Position numbers and translations under genes: made by a program. DNA of 64,000 bases from Aureispira sp. CCB-E. Lineage in GTDB: Bacteria > Bacteroidota > Bacteroidia > Chitinophagales > Saprospiraceae. The notes under the pieces are model-generated. The model was not told where the DNA came from. It saw only the letters and a list, made by a program, of their open reading frames with translations, and made no database searches. Positions within the stretch are counted from its first letter, which is position 1, and every line of letters begins with the position of its first letter. The stretch covers positions 2,046,001 to 2,110,000 of the forward strand of contig NZ_CP133671.1 in the NCBI RefSeq assembly GCF_031326345.1. Reading direction: 5' to 3'. Positions 45,758 to 55,204 of this stretch are shown here, one piece after another.

Positions 45758-46657
45758 ATGAATTTTAAGTATTTAATAGTCTTTTTGGCACTAGGGTTCG
45801 GTTTGACTTCTTGTGTAGGTAAGAAAAAATATACAAGCTTACAAACTACTTTAGAAGCTTCTAATAAAGATGTAGATCGCTTAACAAAAGAGTTGAGCAA
45901 AATGATGAGAAATCTGGATGAGTGTAAAGCAATGGCATCGGCAGATGCTCAGGAGTTAATGTTGCGCCAAGAACAAATTAAAGATTTGAGAAATCAAATT
46001 GCAGATTTGAAAAAACAAAGACAACAACAATATAGCACTGTTGGCGATTTGACTGTCTTGTCAAAGTCGGCTAATGAAAATATGAAAGAAACATTGCGCC
46101 AATTAGAAGAAAAAGATGAATACATCAAATATATACAAGCTGCTAGGACCAAAGCAGACTCTTTAAATTTAGCATTGGCTGTTAACTTGAAAAGTGTATT
46201 GAAAGATGGTATTGAAGATGAGGATATTGATGTTCAGGTTGACAAAACAGTTGTATTTGTCAATTTATCAGATAAAATGTTGTACAACTCAGGAAGTTAT
46301 GAATTGACGGATAGAGCTTCAACGGTATTAGGAAAAATTGCTAAAATTGTTAAAGCAAAACCTAATTTTGAAGTAATGGTTGAAGGGTATACGGACAATG
46401 TGCCAATGAATGGAAAGTGTGTGACAGACAATTGGGATTTGAGTGTCAAACGTTCAACTTCTGTTGTTAGAGCGTTACAAGAAGAACATAATGTAGATCC
46501 CAATCGTTTGATTGCCGCAGGTAGAGGAGAGTACAATGCTTTAGTTTCGAACGATACATCAGAAGGTAGAGCAACCAACAGACGTACGAGAATTATAATT
46601 CTACCTAAGTTGGACCAATTTTATGAATTATTGAACCCAAAGGAAATGCCTAACTAA
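45758..46657 (+). CDS. OmpA-family peptidoglycan-binding lipoprotein, copy 1
   Basis: A 299-residue outer-membrane lipoprotein. The signal peptide ends in lipobox LTSC (Cys19). A coiled coil follows (residues about 30-120, heptads such as LRNQIADLKKQRQQQ), then an OmpA C-terminal domain (about 160-285) with the peptidoglycan-binding pattern N-F-E-V-M-V-E-G-Y-T-D-N and N-x-x-L-S-x-x-R-S-x-x-V. It should tie the outer membrane to the cell wall. It is a close paralogue of the gene at 47135. A terminator follows at 46736. Confidence 0.92.
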   Translation: MNFKYLIVFLALGFGLTSCVGKKKYTSLQTTLEASNKDVDRLTKELSKMMRNLDECKAMASADAQELMLRQEQIKDLRNQIADLKKQRQQQYSTVGDLTVLSKSANENMKETLRQLEEKDEYIKYIQAARTKADSLNLALAVNLKSVLKDGIEDEDIDVQVDKTVVFVNLSDKMLYNSGSYELTDRASTVLGKIAKIVKAKPNFEVMVEGYTDNVPMNGKCVTDNWDLSVKRSTSVVRALQEEHNVDPNRLIAAGRGEYNALVSNDTSEGRATNRRTRIIILPKLDQFYELLNPKEMPN

Positions 46658-47134
46658 TAAGTTTTTTTTAGCATGATTATTCCTTGTTAGAGGGTATATA
46701 GGCTTGATGAGAAGTCACGCCATAAAAAAGAGAAGGTTACTTGAAGTTTTGTAGAAACTTTGAGTGACCTTTTTTGTTGTAATAAGGGATTTAAAAACAT
46801 TTTGCTGTTATAGAAAGATCGTTCTAAATTTAGCATTATCTGTAGAAATCTAACTACATTTGTTATATAGTAGGCTCAAAAGAGCATACCTAGAACCTTG
46901 ATAGCTTTTTTGTTATATCATTACTTTGTGGAAACCACGTAGCACCTTGAATCAGTGTAGTAATACCATCAAGTATTGTGCACAGAGTACCTATTTTACT
47001 TATAAAATAGGTAAGACGATAAGTTTTATGACTTTGGAGTATTGTATGAACTTACTGCCTTTATCTGTGGTTTTAGTAGACAAAATGGCTGTTGAAATGT
47101 ATTCATATTACCTTATTACTAAACAAATTTAGAC
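46658..47134. other. Intergenic region between the OmpA-like paralogues
   Basis: Contains the terminator at 46736-46778 and otherwise no supported feature. Confidence 0.5.
46736..46778 (+). terminator. Terminator after OmpA-like copy 1
   Basis: AAGGTTACTTGAAGTTT pairs with AAACTTTGAGTGACCTT with a few mismatches, followed by six T. Confidence 0.8.
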
Positions 47135-48043
47135 ATGAACATTAAGTATTTAGTTTTATTTTTAGCTATCGTTGTAGGATTGAGTTCCTGTGTAGGCAAG
47201 AAAAAATATACCAGCTTACAGAATACCTTGGAAGCATCTAATAAAGATGTGAATCGCTTGACAAAGGAAATGAGTAAGTTGATGAAAGATTTAGAATCTT
47301 GTAATGCAAAATTGACGGCTGCAAAAGTAGATGCCAAAGAGTTGAATTTGCGCCAAGAACAAATCGAAGATCTAAAAGGACAAATTGAGGATTTGAAGAA
47401 ACAACGTGATCAGCAGTACAATACCGTTGGCGATTTGACTGTCTTGTCAAAGTCGGCTAACGAAAATATGAAAGAGACGTTGAGTCAATTGGAGAAAAAA
47501 GATAAGTACATCAAGTATGTACAAGCTGCTCGTACCAAGGCAGATTCTATGAATTTGGTATTGGCTGTTAATTTAAAAAGTGTTTTGAGAGAAGGGATTG
47601 AAGACCAAGATATTGAGGTTAAAGTTGACAAAACAGTAGTTTTTATTAATTTGTCAGATAAGATGTTATACAACTCAGGAAGTTACAAACTGACTCCCAA
47701 AGCATCGGAAGTATTGGGCAAAATTGCTAAAATAGTAGAGTCTAAACCTAACTTTGAGGTAATGGTAGAAGGATATACGGATAACGATCCTATTAGCAAG
47801 GAATGTATAGAAGATAATTGGGATTTGAGTGTTAAACGTTCTACTTCTGTAGTAAGAGAACTGCAAATGAAGTACAACATCAATCCTGATCGTTTGATTG
47901 CCGCAGGTAGAGGGGAGCACAATACTTTAGTTCCTAATGATAGTCCTGAAAACAAAGCAATCAACAGACGTACAAGAATTATAATTCTTCCTAAATTGGA
48001 TCAATTTTATGATTTGTTGAGTCCGAGTAGTATGCCTAAATAA
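47135..48043 (+). CDS. OmpA-family peptidoglycan-binding lipoprotein, copy 2
   Basis: A 302-residue paralogue of the gene at 45758 with the same plan: lipobox LSSC, coiled coil, OmpA C-terminal domain. Identity is high throughout, including the DNA (GTTGGCGATTTGACTGTCTT is shared exactly), so the duplication is fairly recent. Each copy has its own upstream gap and terminator, implying separate transcripts, perhaps for different conditions. Confidence 0.92.
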   Translation: MNIKYLVLFLAIVVGLSSCVGKKKYTSLQNTLEASNKDVNRLTKEMSKLMKDLESCNAKLTAAKVDAKELNLRQEQIEDLKGQIEDLKKQRDQQYNTVGDLTVLSKSANENMKETLSQLEKKDKYIKYVQAARTKADSMNLVLAVNLKSVLREGIEDQDIEVKVDKTVVFINLSDKMLYNSGSYKLTPKASEVLGKIAKIVESKPNFEVMVEGYTDNDPISKECIEDNWDLSVKRSTSVVRELQMKYNINPDRLIAAGRGEHNTLVPNDSPENKAINRRTRIIILPKLDQFYDLLSPSSMPK

Positions 48044-48063
48044 GATAATTTTTATATAAAAGG

Positions 48064-48102
48064 GTTGCTTGAGTCTTTGCGAATGATTCAAGCAACTTTT
48101 TT
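48064..48102 (+). terminator. Terminator after OmpA-like copy 2
   Basis: GTTGCTTGA pairs perfectly with TCAAGCAAC, followed by six T. Confidence 0.85.
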
Positions 48103-48204
48103 ATTTAGGGAATAAATAAATTGGGCGGATAATGGTTTGTAAGTGACAATAGCAAGACTATGGAAGAGAGTATCTTAATTAAGTGATTATTGATGTAGTT
48201 TTGA

Positions 48205-48229
48205 TTCGTAGCAGCGCAGTTAACTATTG
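48205..48229 (+). repeat. Interspersed palindromic element end fragment H
   Basis: TTCGTAGCAGCGCAGTTAAC followed by TATTG, the family end seen in copies E and F. It lies 37 bases before the next gene. Confidence 0.6.
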
Positions 48230-48265
48230 TTTGATGTATCAAAAGGTTTAAATAATAAATGGTTT

Positions 48266-49882
48266 ATGAAACTGAACAGGATGAATTGGGAGAGGTGCCC
48301 TCTTATTTGGATGATTATAGTGGGAACAGTAGCAACTGCTTGCTGTCAAAAAATAAAATGGAGTGCGAATTATGAAATGAGCTCTATTTTTAATAAAAAT
48401 GAAATTATTCAGGTTACTAGAGATGGTTTTTATGTTCTAGAACAGTATAAGGATGCCAATTATTATTACCAAAGAAAAGTAAGTTTTTACGATTGGAATT
48501 TTAATAAAAAAGAAGGTGCTAATACCATTGATTTCTCTTATCATGGTACAAAAGGAAGCCCTCCGCAAGGAATTTCGATAAAAGAAAAACCATATGTCTG
48601 GGGTGTTGTGAATGATGAAAATAAGCCAATGAAGTATCTGTGGTTGAATGGTATTGATACAGGAACATTGGATTTAAACAAAGCCACGTATTTTATAGAT
48701 TCAGTAGGTTACGAGGAACTGATCAATCCTAAAGAACCATTTCGTTCCTGTCGCTCATTGGATCAATCAAAAATTCTCTTTTATGGAGAACAACCACATA
48801 GGAAAAGAGCAACTGCAAATCTTGGAGCTTTGTTGGTAGACGTAGAAATGAAACAGGTGTGGAAGAAGGAAATATCTTTACCGCAAAAGGCGGGAATATT
48901 TACGACCGATGATGTTGTGGATGCTGTTGTAAGTGATGCAGGTGATGCTTATTTGTTGTGTAAATTATACAAAGGAAAAGACAAGAAGGAGGAAAAAAAG
49001 ATTGGAACTCGATTTGTGTACAGTGTAGTATATATGGGCAAGCAAGGAAGTCCTAACGCGATAGATACGTTAAAGGTATTGTCCCCTAAAGATAGTGCTA
49101 TTGTGGTATCGGCTAAATTATCTGTCGATCCATCTACAGGAAAAGTTATTTGTATAGGAACTTATAAATTGCCAAGAAAAAAAGCAGGTCTATTTAGTTT
49201 AAACTTAAATTCTAATTTCTCTGAACAGCCTGTTGTGATTGATTATCCTAGTGAAATTCTTGAAATGGAGGCAAAAATTCCTAGAAAAATAAAGAAGAGA
49301 AAGCATCTGAGCCTCAAAAACTATAAAATAAAGTCTGTCTTTGAACAAAGTAAAGCGGGGCGAATTCTGGTTGCAGAGCAACATTATGTAAATGCTTATT
49401 GGGACAAATCAGAGGGACGACAAGAATTGCATGAGCTTAATAATTTGTTGATAGCCAAAGTCATTGGTGATCAGGTAGAATGGGCGACAGTACTACCAAA
49501 ACGCCAAAAAGCAGGTGGAGAAGGATATACCAATGTTCCAGAAAAACTATACTCATTTTATGCTTGTGAGCGGGGAGGGTACTTGCACTTGTTGTACAAT
49601 GAGTTGAAAGAAAACTTGGATGTTATTGATGAATTTCAATTAAAAAAGGGGTATTATAACAAGCCTAAAAACTGCCATTTGGTACATTGTAAGATAAATT
49701 TGAAGACAGGAACATTGGAATCAAAAAAATCGATCTTGGGGCTAAAAGAGGATGGGATTGCCATTTATCCCAAGGCAACAAAGTTATTAGAAGATGGCAA
49801 TTTATTATTATTAGGAGAAAAACCAGCATATAATTTGAAAGAACCTGCTTACATTCGATTTGGTCATTGGACTTGGGAGTAA
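48266..49882 (+). CDS. Hypothetical lipoprotein
   Basis: About 538 residues. The start at 48266 (MKLNRMNWERC) or the Met five codons later gives a basic N-region, a hydrophobic core (LIWMIIVGTVATA) and a Cys (TAC-C) fitting a lipoprotein signal. The mature protein alternates short strands and turns over its whole length (many aromatic and Lys residues), suggestive of a beta-propeller, but I recognise no family. It is very basic, with many Lys-Lys pairs. A terminator hairpin lies just past the convergent marC gene. Confidence 0.65.
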   Translation: MKLNRMNWERCPLIWMIIVGTVATACCQKIKWSANYEMSSIFNKNEIIQVTRDGFYVLEQYKDANYYYQRKVSFYDWNFNKKEGANTIDFSYHGTKGSPPQGISIKEKPYVWGVVNDENKPMKYLWLNGIDTGTLDLNKATYFIDSVGYEELINPKEPFRSCRSLDQSKILFYGEQPHRKRATANLGALLVDVEMKQVWKKEISLPQKAGIFTTDDVVDAVVSDAGDAYLLCKLYKGKDKKEEKKIGTRFVYSVVYMGKQGSPNAIDTLKVLSPKDSAIVVSAKLSVDPSTGKVICIGTYKLPRKKAGLFSLNLNSNFSEQPVVIDYPSEILEMEAKIPRKIKKRKHLSLKNYKIKSVFEQSKAGRILVAEQHYVNAYWDKSEGRQELHELNNLLIAKVIGDQVEWATVLPKRQKAGGEGYTNVPEKLYSFYACERGGYLHLLYNELKENLDVIDEFQLKKGYYNKPKNCHLVHCKINLKTGTLESKKSILGLKEDGIAIYPKATKLLEDGNLLLLGEKPAYNLKEPAYIRFGHWTWE

Positions 49883-49900
49883 CGTTGGTAGAAAAAAACT

Positions 49901-49933
49901 GAATGCCCAATACTTGTTGAGCATTGGGCATTC
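49901..49933 (-). terminator. Terminator of the MarC gene
   Basis: GAATGCCCAAT and ATTGGGCATTC form a perfect 11-bp stem. On the minus strand it is followed by AG and seven T. Confidence 0.85.
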
Positions 49934-49956
49934 AATTAGCAACTTGCGTTCATGGA

Positions 49957-50538
49957 TTAAATACCTGTAAACAAGTTCTCTCTAAAAATTTTAACAGAGA
50001 TTGCCAACAAAATAATTCCAAAAACTTTTCGCAGAATAGCCTCTCCACCTCGACCAATCTTTCGCTCAATCCAGTTAGAAAGTTTTAAGACAATAAATAC
50101 TAAAATAAGGTTTAAAATAATTCCAACAAAGATATTAGAAGTATCATAAGCGGCTTTTAATGTCAAAATGGTGGTCATGGTACCAGCTCCCGCAATTAAT
50201 GGAAAGGCAATAGGAACGACCGATGCAGAGCGTGCTAAAGTTTCGTCTTCTTTGAAAATAGAAATGCCGAGAACCATTTCTAAACCTAGTAAAAAGATGA
50301 CAATTGCACCTGCTACAGCAAACGATTGAACATCTAAGTGGAATAAACCAAGAATAGATTCACCAAGAAATAAGAATAGAATCATCAAGATGCCTGCAAC
50401 AATTGTTGCTTTTCCAGATTGAATATGCCCTCCAGCCTTTTTTTTAAGATCTATAATGATTGGAATAGAACCAAAAATATCAATCACTGAGAACAGAATT
50501 AAGGAAACAGATACAATTTGGTTTAAGCTGAAATCCAT
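49957..50538 (-). CDS. MarC-family integral membrane protein
   Basis: A 193-residue protein with six helices. The start at 50538 (MDFSLNQIVSV) was chosen because it matches the usual MarC N-terminus. Family lines include LFSVIDIFGSIPIII, VFLLGLEMVLGI-type segment and PIAFPLIAGAGTMTTIL. MarC proteins are inner-membrane proteins whose transport role remains unproven; the old link to antibiotic resistance was withdrawn. Transcribed alone with its own terminator. Confidence 0.92.
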   Translation of the reverse strand: MDFSLNQIVSVSLILFSVIDIFGSIPIIIDLKKKAGGHIQSGKATIVAGILMILFLFLGESILGLFHLDVQSFAVAGAIVIFLLGLEMVLGISIFKEDETLARSASVVPIAFPLIAGAGTMTTILTLKAAYDTSNIFVGIILNLILVFIVLKLSNWIERKIGRGGEAILRKVFGIILLAISVKIFRENLFTGI

Positions 50539-51533
50539 GCTTTTTTTTATTTTGTAAAATGGTTTAAAAAGTGTATTATTAACGAATAGTATAACGAAAA
50601 GATGATAGATCACCTTTAACATTAAGAATTAGTATTAAGTGCCTGATTTAAACAAATAATAATCTGTTGACAGCTAAATTTTGCGATGAACTACTTTAAA
50701 AGCTTCTTGATAGCTCGCTATTACTTTGCTTTTGTCTTGTTAGTACTAAAATTTATGGCAAGATTACTTACTATTTATTCTAGATATTCCTTCTAAATAA
50801 CGCAATGTATAGAGTAGTCTGCTAATTATCTTATTCCTTGTTCTATTACAAAAAACATAAAAAACTCGTAAGGCATTAATGTTATCTCAATAGGAGCAAG
50901 GTCAATCTCTAATATGGTTTAACGTTAGTACTAAGCATATGGTTTTAGCGAACTATTACACATTGACTTTAATTACTAGCGTGTATAAACTTATATTACT
51001 GCGTTGAAACCACATAGTAGCAGCGAACCGAGCATAGCGAGCTCACGACAGTAAGGAGTAACAAACCCAGCTTGCGCTCTCATGAACGTAGCGAATAATA
51101 ATCAACGAAGTTTAAACTTATAGTCAAAGTACAAAGGTATGTATTTATAAATCGATTGAAGAAGGTCTATAACCCTTTTTCTAAAAAGTTGTTTTAAAAT
51201 GGGGATGGTATTGAAAATAATAGCCTGTTAATTGTTTATGGTATGACTTTACGATAGCCTGCTATGTTTATGAACAGTACCTTTGTGTTATTGGTTCAAG
51301 CTAATTTGGCAAGCGTATGAACAAAAAGATAAAAAGTAGCCCCCACTTTAATTCCATACTCTAAGGAATATATGGAAGCGTTGAATGGTATTGTGTAGCA
51401 GGAAAAAACTCAATCAATAGATGATAATTGGTAATAAGTAGCTCACTTTATTGTATGGTTTAATTTCGTGAATTACTTAACTATCTCGAATAGTGACTAA
51501 AATAAGATACTAGACAATTCTAAATAATTAAGA
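50539..51533. other. Large intergenic region with palindromic element I
   Basis: Almost 1 kb without a supported gene. It contains a divergent interspersed element at 50998-51110 and another weak relative near 50690-50760 (CTTGATAGCTCGCTATTACT). The remaining sequence is AT-rich with stops in all frames. Confidence 0.5.
50998..51110 (+). repeat. Interspersed palindromic element, divergent copy I
   Basis: ACTGCGTTGAAACCACATAG then TAGCAGCG on the left, ATAATCAACGAAG on the right. The GCGTTGA/TCAACG arms and the CACATAGTAGCAGCG end match copies A and E. Confidence 0.55.
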
Positions 51534-53723
51534 ATGAAACTCCCTTTAAAAATTTTATGGGTCAAGGAAGCGGATTCTACTACAGCAAAGGGGATGGCAT
51601 TGCTGGAAAGTGAATACAACGTAATCTCAACTTTCGCCAAGACAGTATCAACTTTTAAGGATGCTGTAGAGAATGAAAAGTTTGATGTTGTAATCGTTCA
51701 GTTACCATTGTCTGAGTGTTATGCGTCTGTTATTGGGGAGGTTTTAAAAAGGCAATTGACAGGGATACCTTGTCTTGTTGTTGGTGCAATTACAAAGCAA
51801 GCTAAATTGGAGTGGATAAAGGCAGGAGCCCGTGATTGCATCCTTGCGGATGAATTAGAATTATTGCCCATCTTAGTAGAACGGCAAATGATCCTAGCTG
51901 CTCAACACGCAGCCACTAAGCTAGAATTAGAGCGAAAAGAAATAGAATACGCTGCGTTGTTTTACAACAGCCCAGAAGCAATTTTAATTCACGATTTTAA
52001 AGCTATAAAGCAAGTCAATTCTGCTTTTTTATTTCAGTTAGGGTATTGGGATGAAGATGAGTTAATCGGAAAGGAACCTTTGGTAACATTAATTCATCCC
52101 AAAGATATTACGTTGTTAAATTTAACAGAAGGAGAGCGAACTTCTGAGTCGGTTGTCATTATTCCAGATATTCGAGTATTAAAAAAAGATGGAACCTACC
52201 TAAAATGTGATTTTAGGATTGTATCTATGTATTGGGAGGGAACTTGGTATTCTCAAATTATATTACAACAATTAGTTAATAAAAAAAGCATTCAAGCTTA
52301 CTTGGCTGCTAAAGAACAAAGTGAAATGTTCTTGCGACATGCCGAACAGGTTCCAGGTGTGATTTATCAGTTTCAACTATTTCCAGATGGCACGTATTGT
52401 TTTCCTTTTGTGAGTAGTAGTGTGTACAAAACACATGGTATTACTGCTCAAGAATTGATGGAAGATGGAACGAAATATTTTGAACACATGCCCGAAGAAG
52501 ACATTGAATTGTTTCGAGAAGAAGGGGTTCGGTCACGCGAAACGTTGAAAAATTGGAACTTAGATTATCGGTTGATTATACCAGGCAAAGGCGTGCGATG
52601 GATGCGAGGAACTTCTACCCCTGTTCAAATGCCAGATGGATCTACATTGTGGTATGGTTATGTTGCTGATATTACAAAAGATAAAGTTGCTAGTGCTGCT
52701 TTAAAGGACAAGGAAGAACAGGTGCGTACCATCTTTAAATATGCACCCGATGCTATTGTTATTTTAAAAATAGATGGAACCATCGTAGAGTGGAATCCCA
52801 AAGCAGTTGATATCTTTGGATGGACAAAAGAAGAAGCCATAGGGCAATTGCTGTATAAATTGATTGGTCCAGAAAGGAATTATTCGAAATATAAGGCATT
52901 TGTGAATAGTTATAAAAGAAACGGCAGTGGAATTACTTTAAATCAAGCCTTGGAGGTTTGTGCTGTTCATAAAAATGGAAAAGAATTTTCTATTACAATG
53001 GCATTGTCGGAAATGACCTTAAAAGGGGCTCAATATTTTATTGGTTTTATTAGTGACATTACAAAACGCAAAAATGCTGCTGAAAGACTCAAAGAATCTT
53101 TACTAGAAAAAGAGGTGTTGCTAAAAGAAATTCACCATCGAGTCAAAAATAATATGCAAGTTATCACTAGCTTGTTGAGTTTGCAGTCAAGTTTTATCGA
53201 GAATGAAGCTGTCAAGGAGATTTTTAGGAACAGTCAATACCGAATTAATGCTATGGGAATGGTTCATGAAATGTTGTATCAATCCGATGATATTTCTAAG
53301 ATTAATTATGGTTCTTATTTGAAACGATTGGTAGAAGGGTTAATTTTGGCAATGAAAGGAACTGAAAGCCCTATTGGACTCGAACTGGAAACACCTAATA
53401 TTTCTTTAAATGTAGATACTGCGATTCCTTTAGGTTTGATAGTGAATGAATTAGTTACAAATGCTTTAAAATATGCTTTTCCAAACGAACAAAAAGGAAG
53501 TATTTGCGTAAAACTAAGCTGCTTAGAGTATCCAAATTTTAGATTAGAAATTGGTGATGATGGAATTGGTTGTTTTAGTAAAGATATTTTAGAAACAACA
53601 AAATCTTTAGGGCTTATGTTGGTAAGAAGATTAGCCATTCAGTTAAGAGGATCCATTCGACATTTAAAAACCGAAAAAGGAACGCATTACGAATTATTGT
53701 TTCAGGAAGTTTTTCAGGTTTAA
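51534..53723 (+). CDS. PAS-domain sensor histidine kinase (HisKA_2 type)
   Basis: A 729-residue soluble kinase. Residues 1-125 form a receiver-like domain (ILWVKEADSTTA, VVIVQLP, GARDCILADE) lacking a clear full phospho-acceptor pocket. Three PAS domains follow (about 140-255, 275-390, 400-520), then a HisKA_2 dimerisation domain with the phospho-accepting His in LKEIHHRVKNNMQVI, and an ATPase domain with N-box NELVTNALKYAF and GDDGIG. No membrane helix, so it senses an internal signal, perhaps through a PAS-bound cofactor or another response regulator. No response-regulator gene is adjacent. Confidence 0.92.
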   Translation: MKLPLKILWVKEADSTTAKGMALLESEYNVISTFAKTVSTFKDAVENEKFDVVIVQLPLSECYASVIGEVLKRQLTGIPCLVVGAITKQAKLEWIKAGARDCILADELELLPILVERQMILAAQHAATKLELERKEIEYAALFYNSPEAILIHDFKAIKQVNSAFLFQLGYWDEDELIGKEPLVTLIHPKDITLLNLTEGERTSESVVIIPDIRVLKKDGTYLKCDFRIVSMYWEGTWYSQIILQQLVNKKSIQAYLAAKEQSEMFLRHAEQVPGVIYQFQLFPDGTYCFPFVSSSVYKTHGITAQELMEDGTKYFEHMPEEDIELFREEGVRSRETLKNWNLDYRLIIPGKGVRWMRGTSTPVQMPDGSTLWYGYVADITKDKVASAALKDKEEQVRTIFKYAPDAIVILKIDGTIVEWNPKAVDIFGWTKEEAIGQLLYKLIGPERNYSKYKAFVNSYKRNGSGITLNQALEVCAVHKNGKEFSITMALSEMTLKGAQYFIGFISDITKRKNAAERLKESLLEKEVLLKEIHHRVKNNMQVITSLLSLQSSFIENEAVKEIFRNSQYRINAMGMVHEMLYQSDDISKINYGSYLKRLVEGLILAMKGTESPIGLELETPNISLNVDTAIPLGLIVNELVTNALKYAFPNEQKGSICVKLSCLEYPNFRLEIGDDGIGCFSKDILETTKSLGLMLVRRLAIQLRGSIRHLKTEKGTHYELLFQEVFQV

Positions 53724-53802
53724 TGCTTTTCCTTTGCCCAACTAAGCCGTTATTACTCAAAAATAACCAGTTGTGATTCTTGAGCGCATGTTAAAAAATA
53801 AA

Positions 53803-55080
53803 ATGGAGAAGAAGATTGGAAATGAGTTTAGTTATGGAACTCAATTAAACAAAGAAGATAAAATAGTCCAAGAGAAAGCTATTGACTTATATCGGACACA
53901 TTTTGAGAAGGCACAACAATTAAAAAAGGAGTTTGCAGTTTTTTTGGATACCAACGTCTTGTTAGGTTATTATCAAATGCCTCTAGCTGCTCGAAAGGCA
54001 TTGTACGCCTTTTTAGAAGACCATCAAGGACAAATTTACATCCCCAACCAAGTTGCGCGAGAACACAAAAAGCACCTCAAAAAAGTGCGTCAAAACTATA
54101 GTCGACAACTCTACTTAAATCAACCGAGCAAGCATCAACAAAAGGTTGAACAACAATTAAGAGATTATTTGGAGGAGAATGAAGATGTATTAGAAGCTTA
54201 TCCTGAGTTTAAGAAGGATTTGGAGAGGGCTTATGCAAATAGTAGTAATATATTGAATCTACTGAACGTATTCTCCAAAGAACGTACGGCACGTTGCAAA
54301 AAACAATTACGTCGGTACGATTTAGAAAATTTGCTACCAAAATTCAACCATTTAGAGCCTCTACAAAAACAAGAGTTTAAGTTTCTGAAAGCTGAATTTG
54401 ACGTTTTAAAGCAAGTAATTGATCAAGTTGATCAAAAGAATTTTGAGCACAAAGTGGATGCTTATTTATATCAAAATCCTAATAAAGTCTTTCCAGGAAT
54501 AGGAGATCTTATTCAAAAACCTGAATCCCCTTATGGTGATTATTGTATTTATCATGAAATGCTAAAATGGACGGCAATCAACCAACCTCAATTGCCAATT
54601 ATATTCTTGACCAATGATGTTACTAAACGAGATTGGGTAGACTGGGACAAGCGGGCTTACATTCATTACTTAGAGAACTTTTACCACAATACAGGCAATG
54701 TCTTCTACGTATTGCATGCCGAGGCTATTTTTTCTAGTGTATTAGAAATGCCATGCGAACATTTGGTTACACCCAACGAAATATGGGAGGATGTAGAGGC
54801 AGATGTGTTGGCAACCGACACCAACTGGCTAACAGTAACGCAATTGCAGGGATTATTGGAAGAGTTGTATCCTAATAGAAAAAAAGTAGATGAACCTTTA
54901 GCATTTTGGGAGACCTTGATAGAGGACTTGGCAGAGGAGTATAGTTTAGAAACTTATTGGGAATTAAAAATAGAGTTATTAGAACATTATCATCTATTGA
55001 TTGATTTAGAGTTGTCTAGGTATCGGATTTATAACCAATTGGAAGCTTTGGAAATGACATTGGATTTGATTTATGAATAG
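53803..55080 (+). CDS. PIN-like domain protein (DUF4935-type), putative RNase
   Basis: A protein of 425 residues from the ATG at 53803; starts at 53788 (ATG) or 53773 (GTG) are possible. The N-terminal domain has FAVFLDTNVLLGYY, a typical first PIN strand with its metal-binding Asp, then a helical insertion of about 170 residues, and LPIIFLTNDVTKRDWVDWD, the second acidic PIN cluster. PIN-like proteins cut RNA; larger ones of this kind occur in defence-associated and toxin-like settings. The C-terminal 100 residues are acidic and helical. Starts 79 bases after the kinase gene. Confidence 0.8.
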   Translation: MEKKIGNEFSYGTQLNKEDKIVQEKAIDLYRTHFEKAQQLKKEFAVFLDTNVLLGYYQMPLAARKALYAFLEDHQGQIYIPNQVAREHKKHLKKVRQNYSRQLYLNQPSKHQQKVEQQLRDYLEENEDVLEAYPEFKKDLERAYANSSNILNLLNVFSKERTARCKKQLRRYDLENLLPKFNHLEPLQKQEFKFLKAEFDVLKQVIDQVDQKNFEHKVDAYLYQNPNKVFPGIGDLIQKPESPYGDYCIYHEMLKWTAINQPQLPIIFLTNDVTKRDWVDWDKRAYIHYLENFYHNTGNVFYVLHAEAIFSSVLEMPCEHLVTPNEIWEDVEADVLATDTNWLTVTQLQGLLEELYPNRKKVDEPLAFWETLIEDLAEEYSLETYWELKIELLEHYHLLIDLELSRYRIYNQLEALEMTLDLIYE

Positions 55081-55140
55081 TAGTAGTTTTTTGTAATTTT
55101 GACCACTTGAAGAAGTATTAGAAGTAGGTAGTTTTGTTAA

Positions 55141-55185
55141 GAATAGTTTGTTGAAAGGACACCATAGAAGCCGAGCTAACTACTA
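55141..55185 (+). repeat. Interspersed palindromic element, short copy J
   Basis: GAATAGTTTGTTGAAAGGAC through ACCATAGAAGCCGAGCTAAC and TACT. AGTTTGTTGA and the GAGCTAACTACT end fit the family. It lies 20 bases before topB. Confidence 0.5.
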
Positions 55186-55204
55186 ATAAATAGAAAATTA
55201 ATAA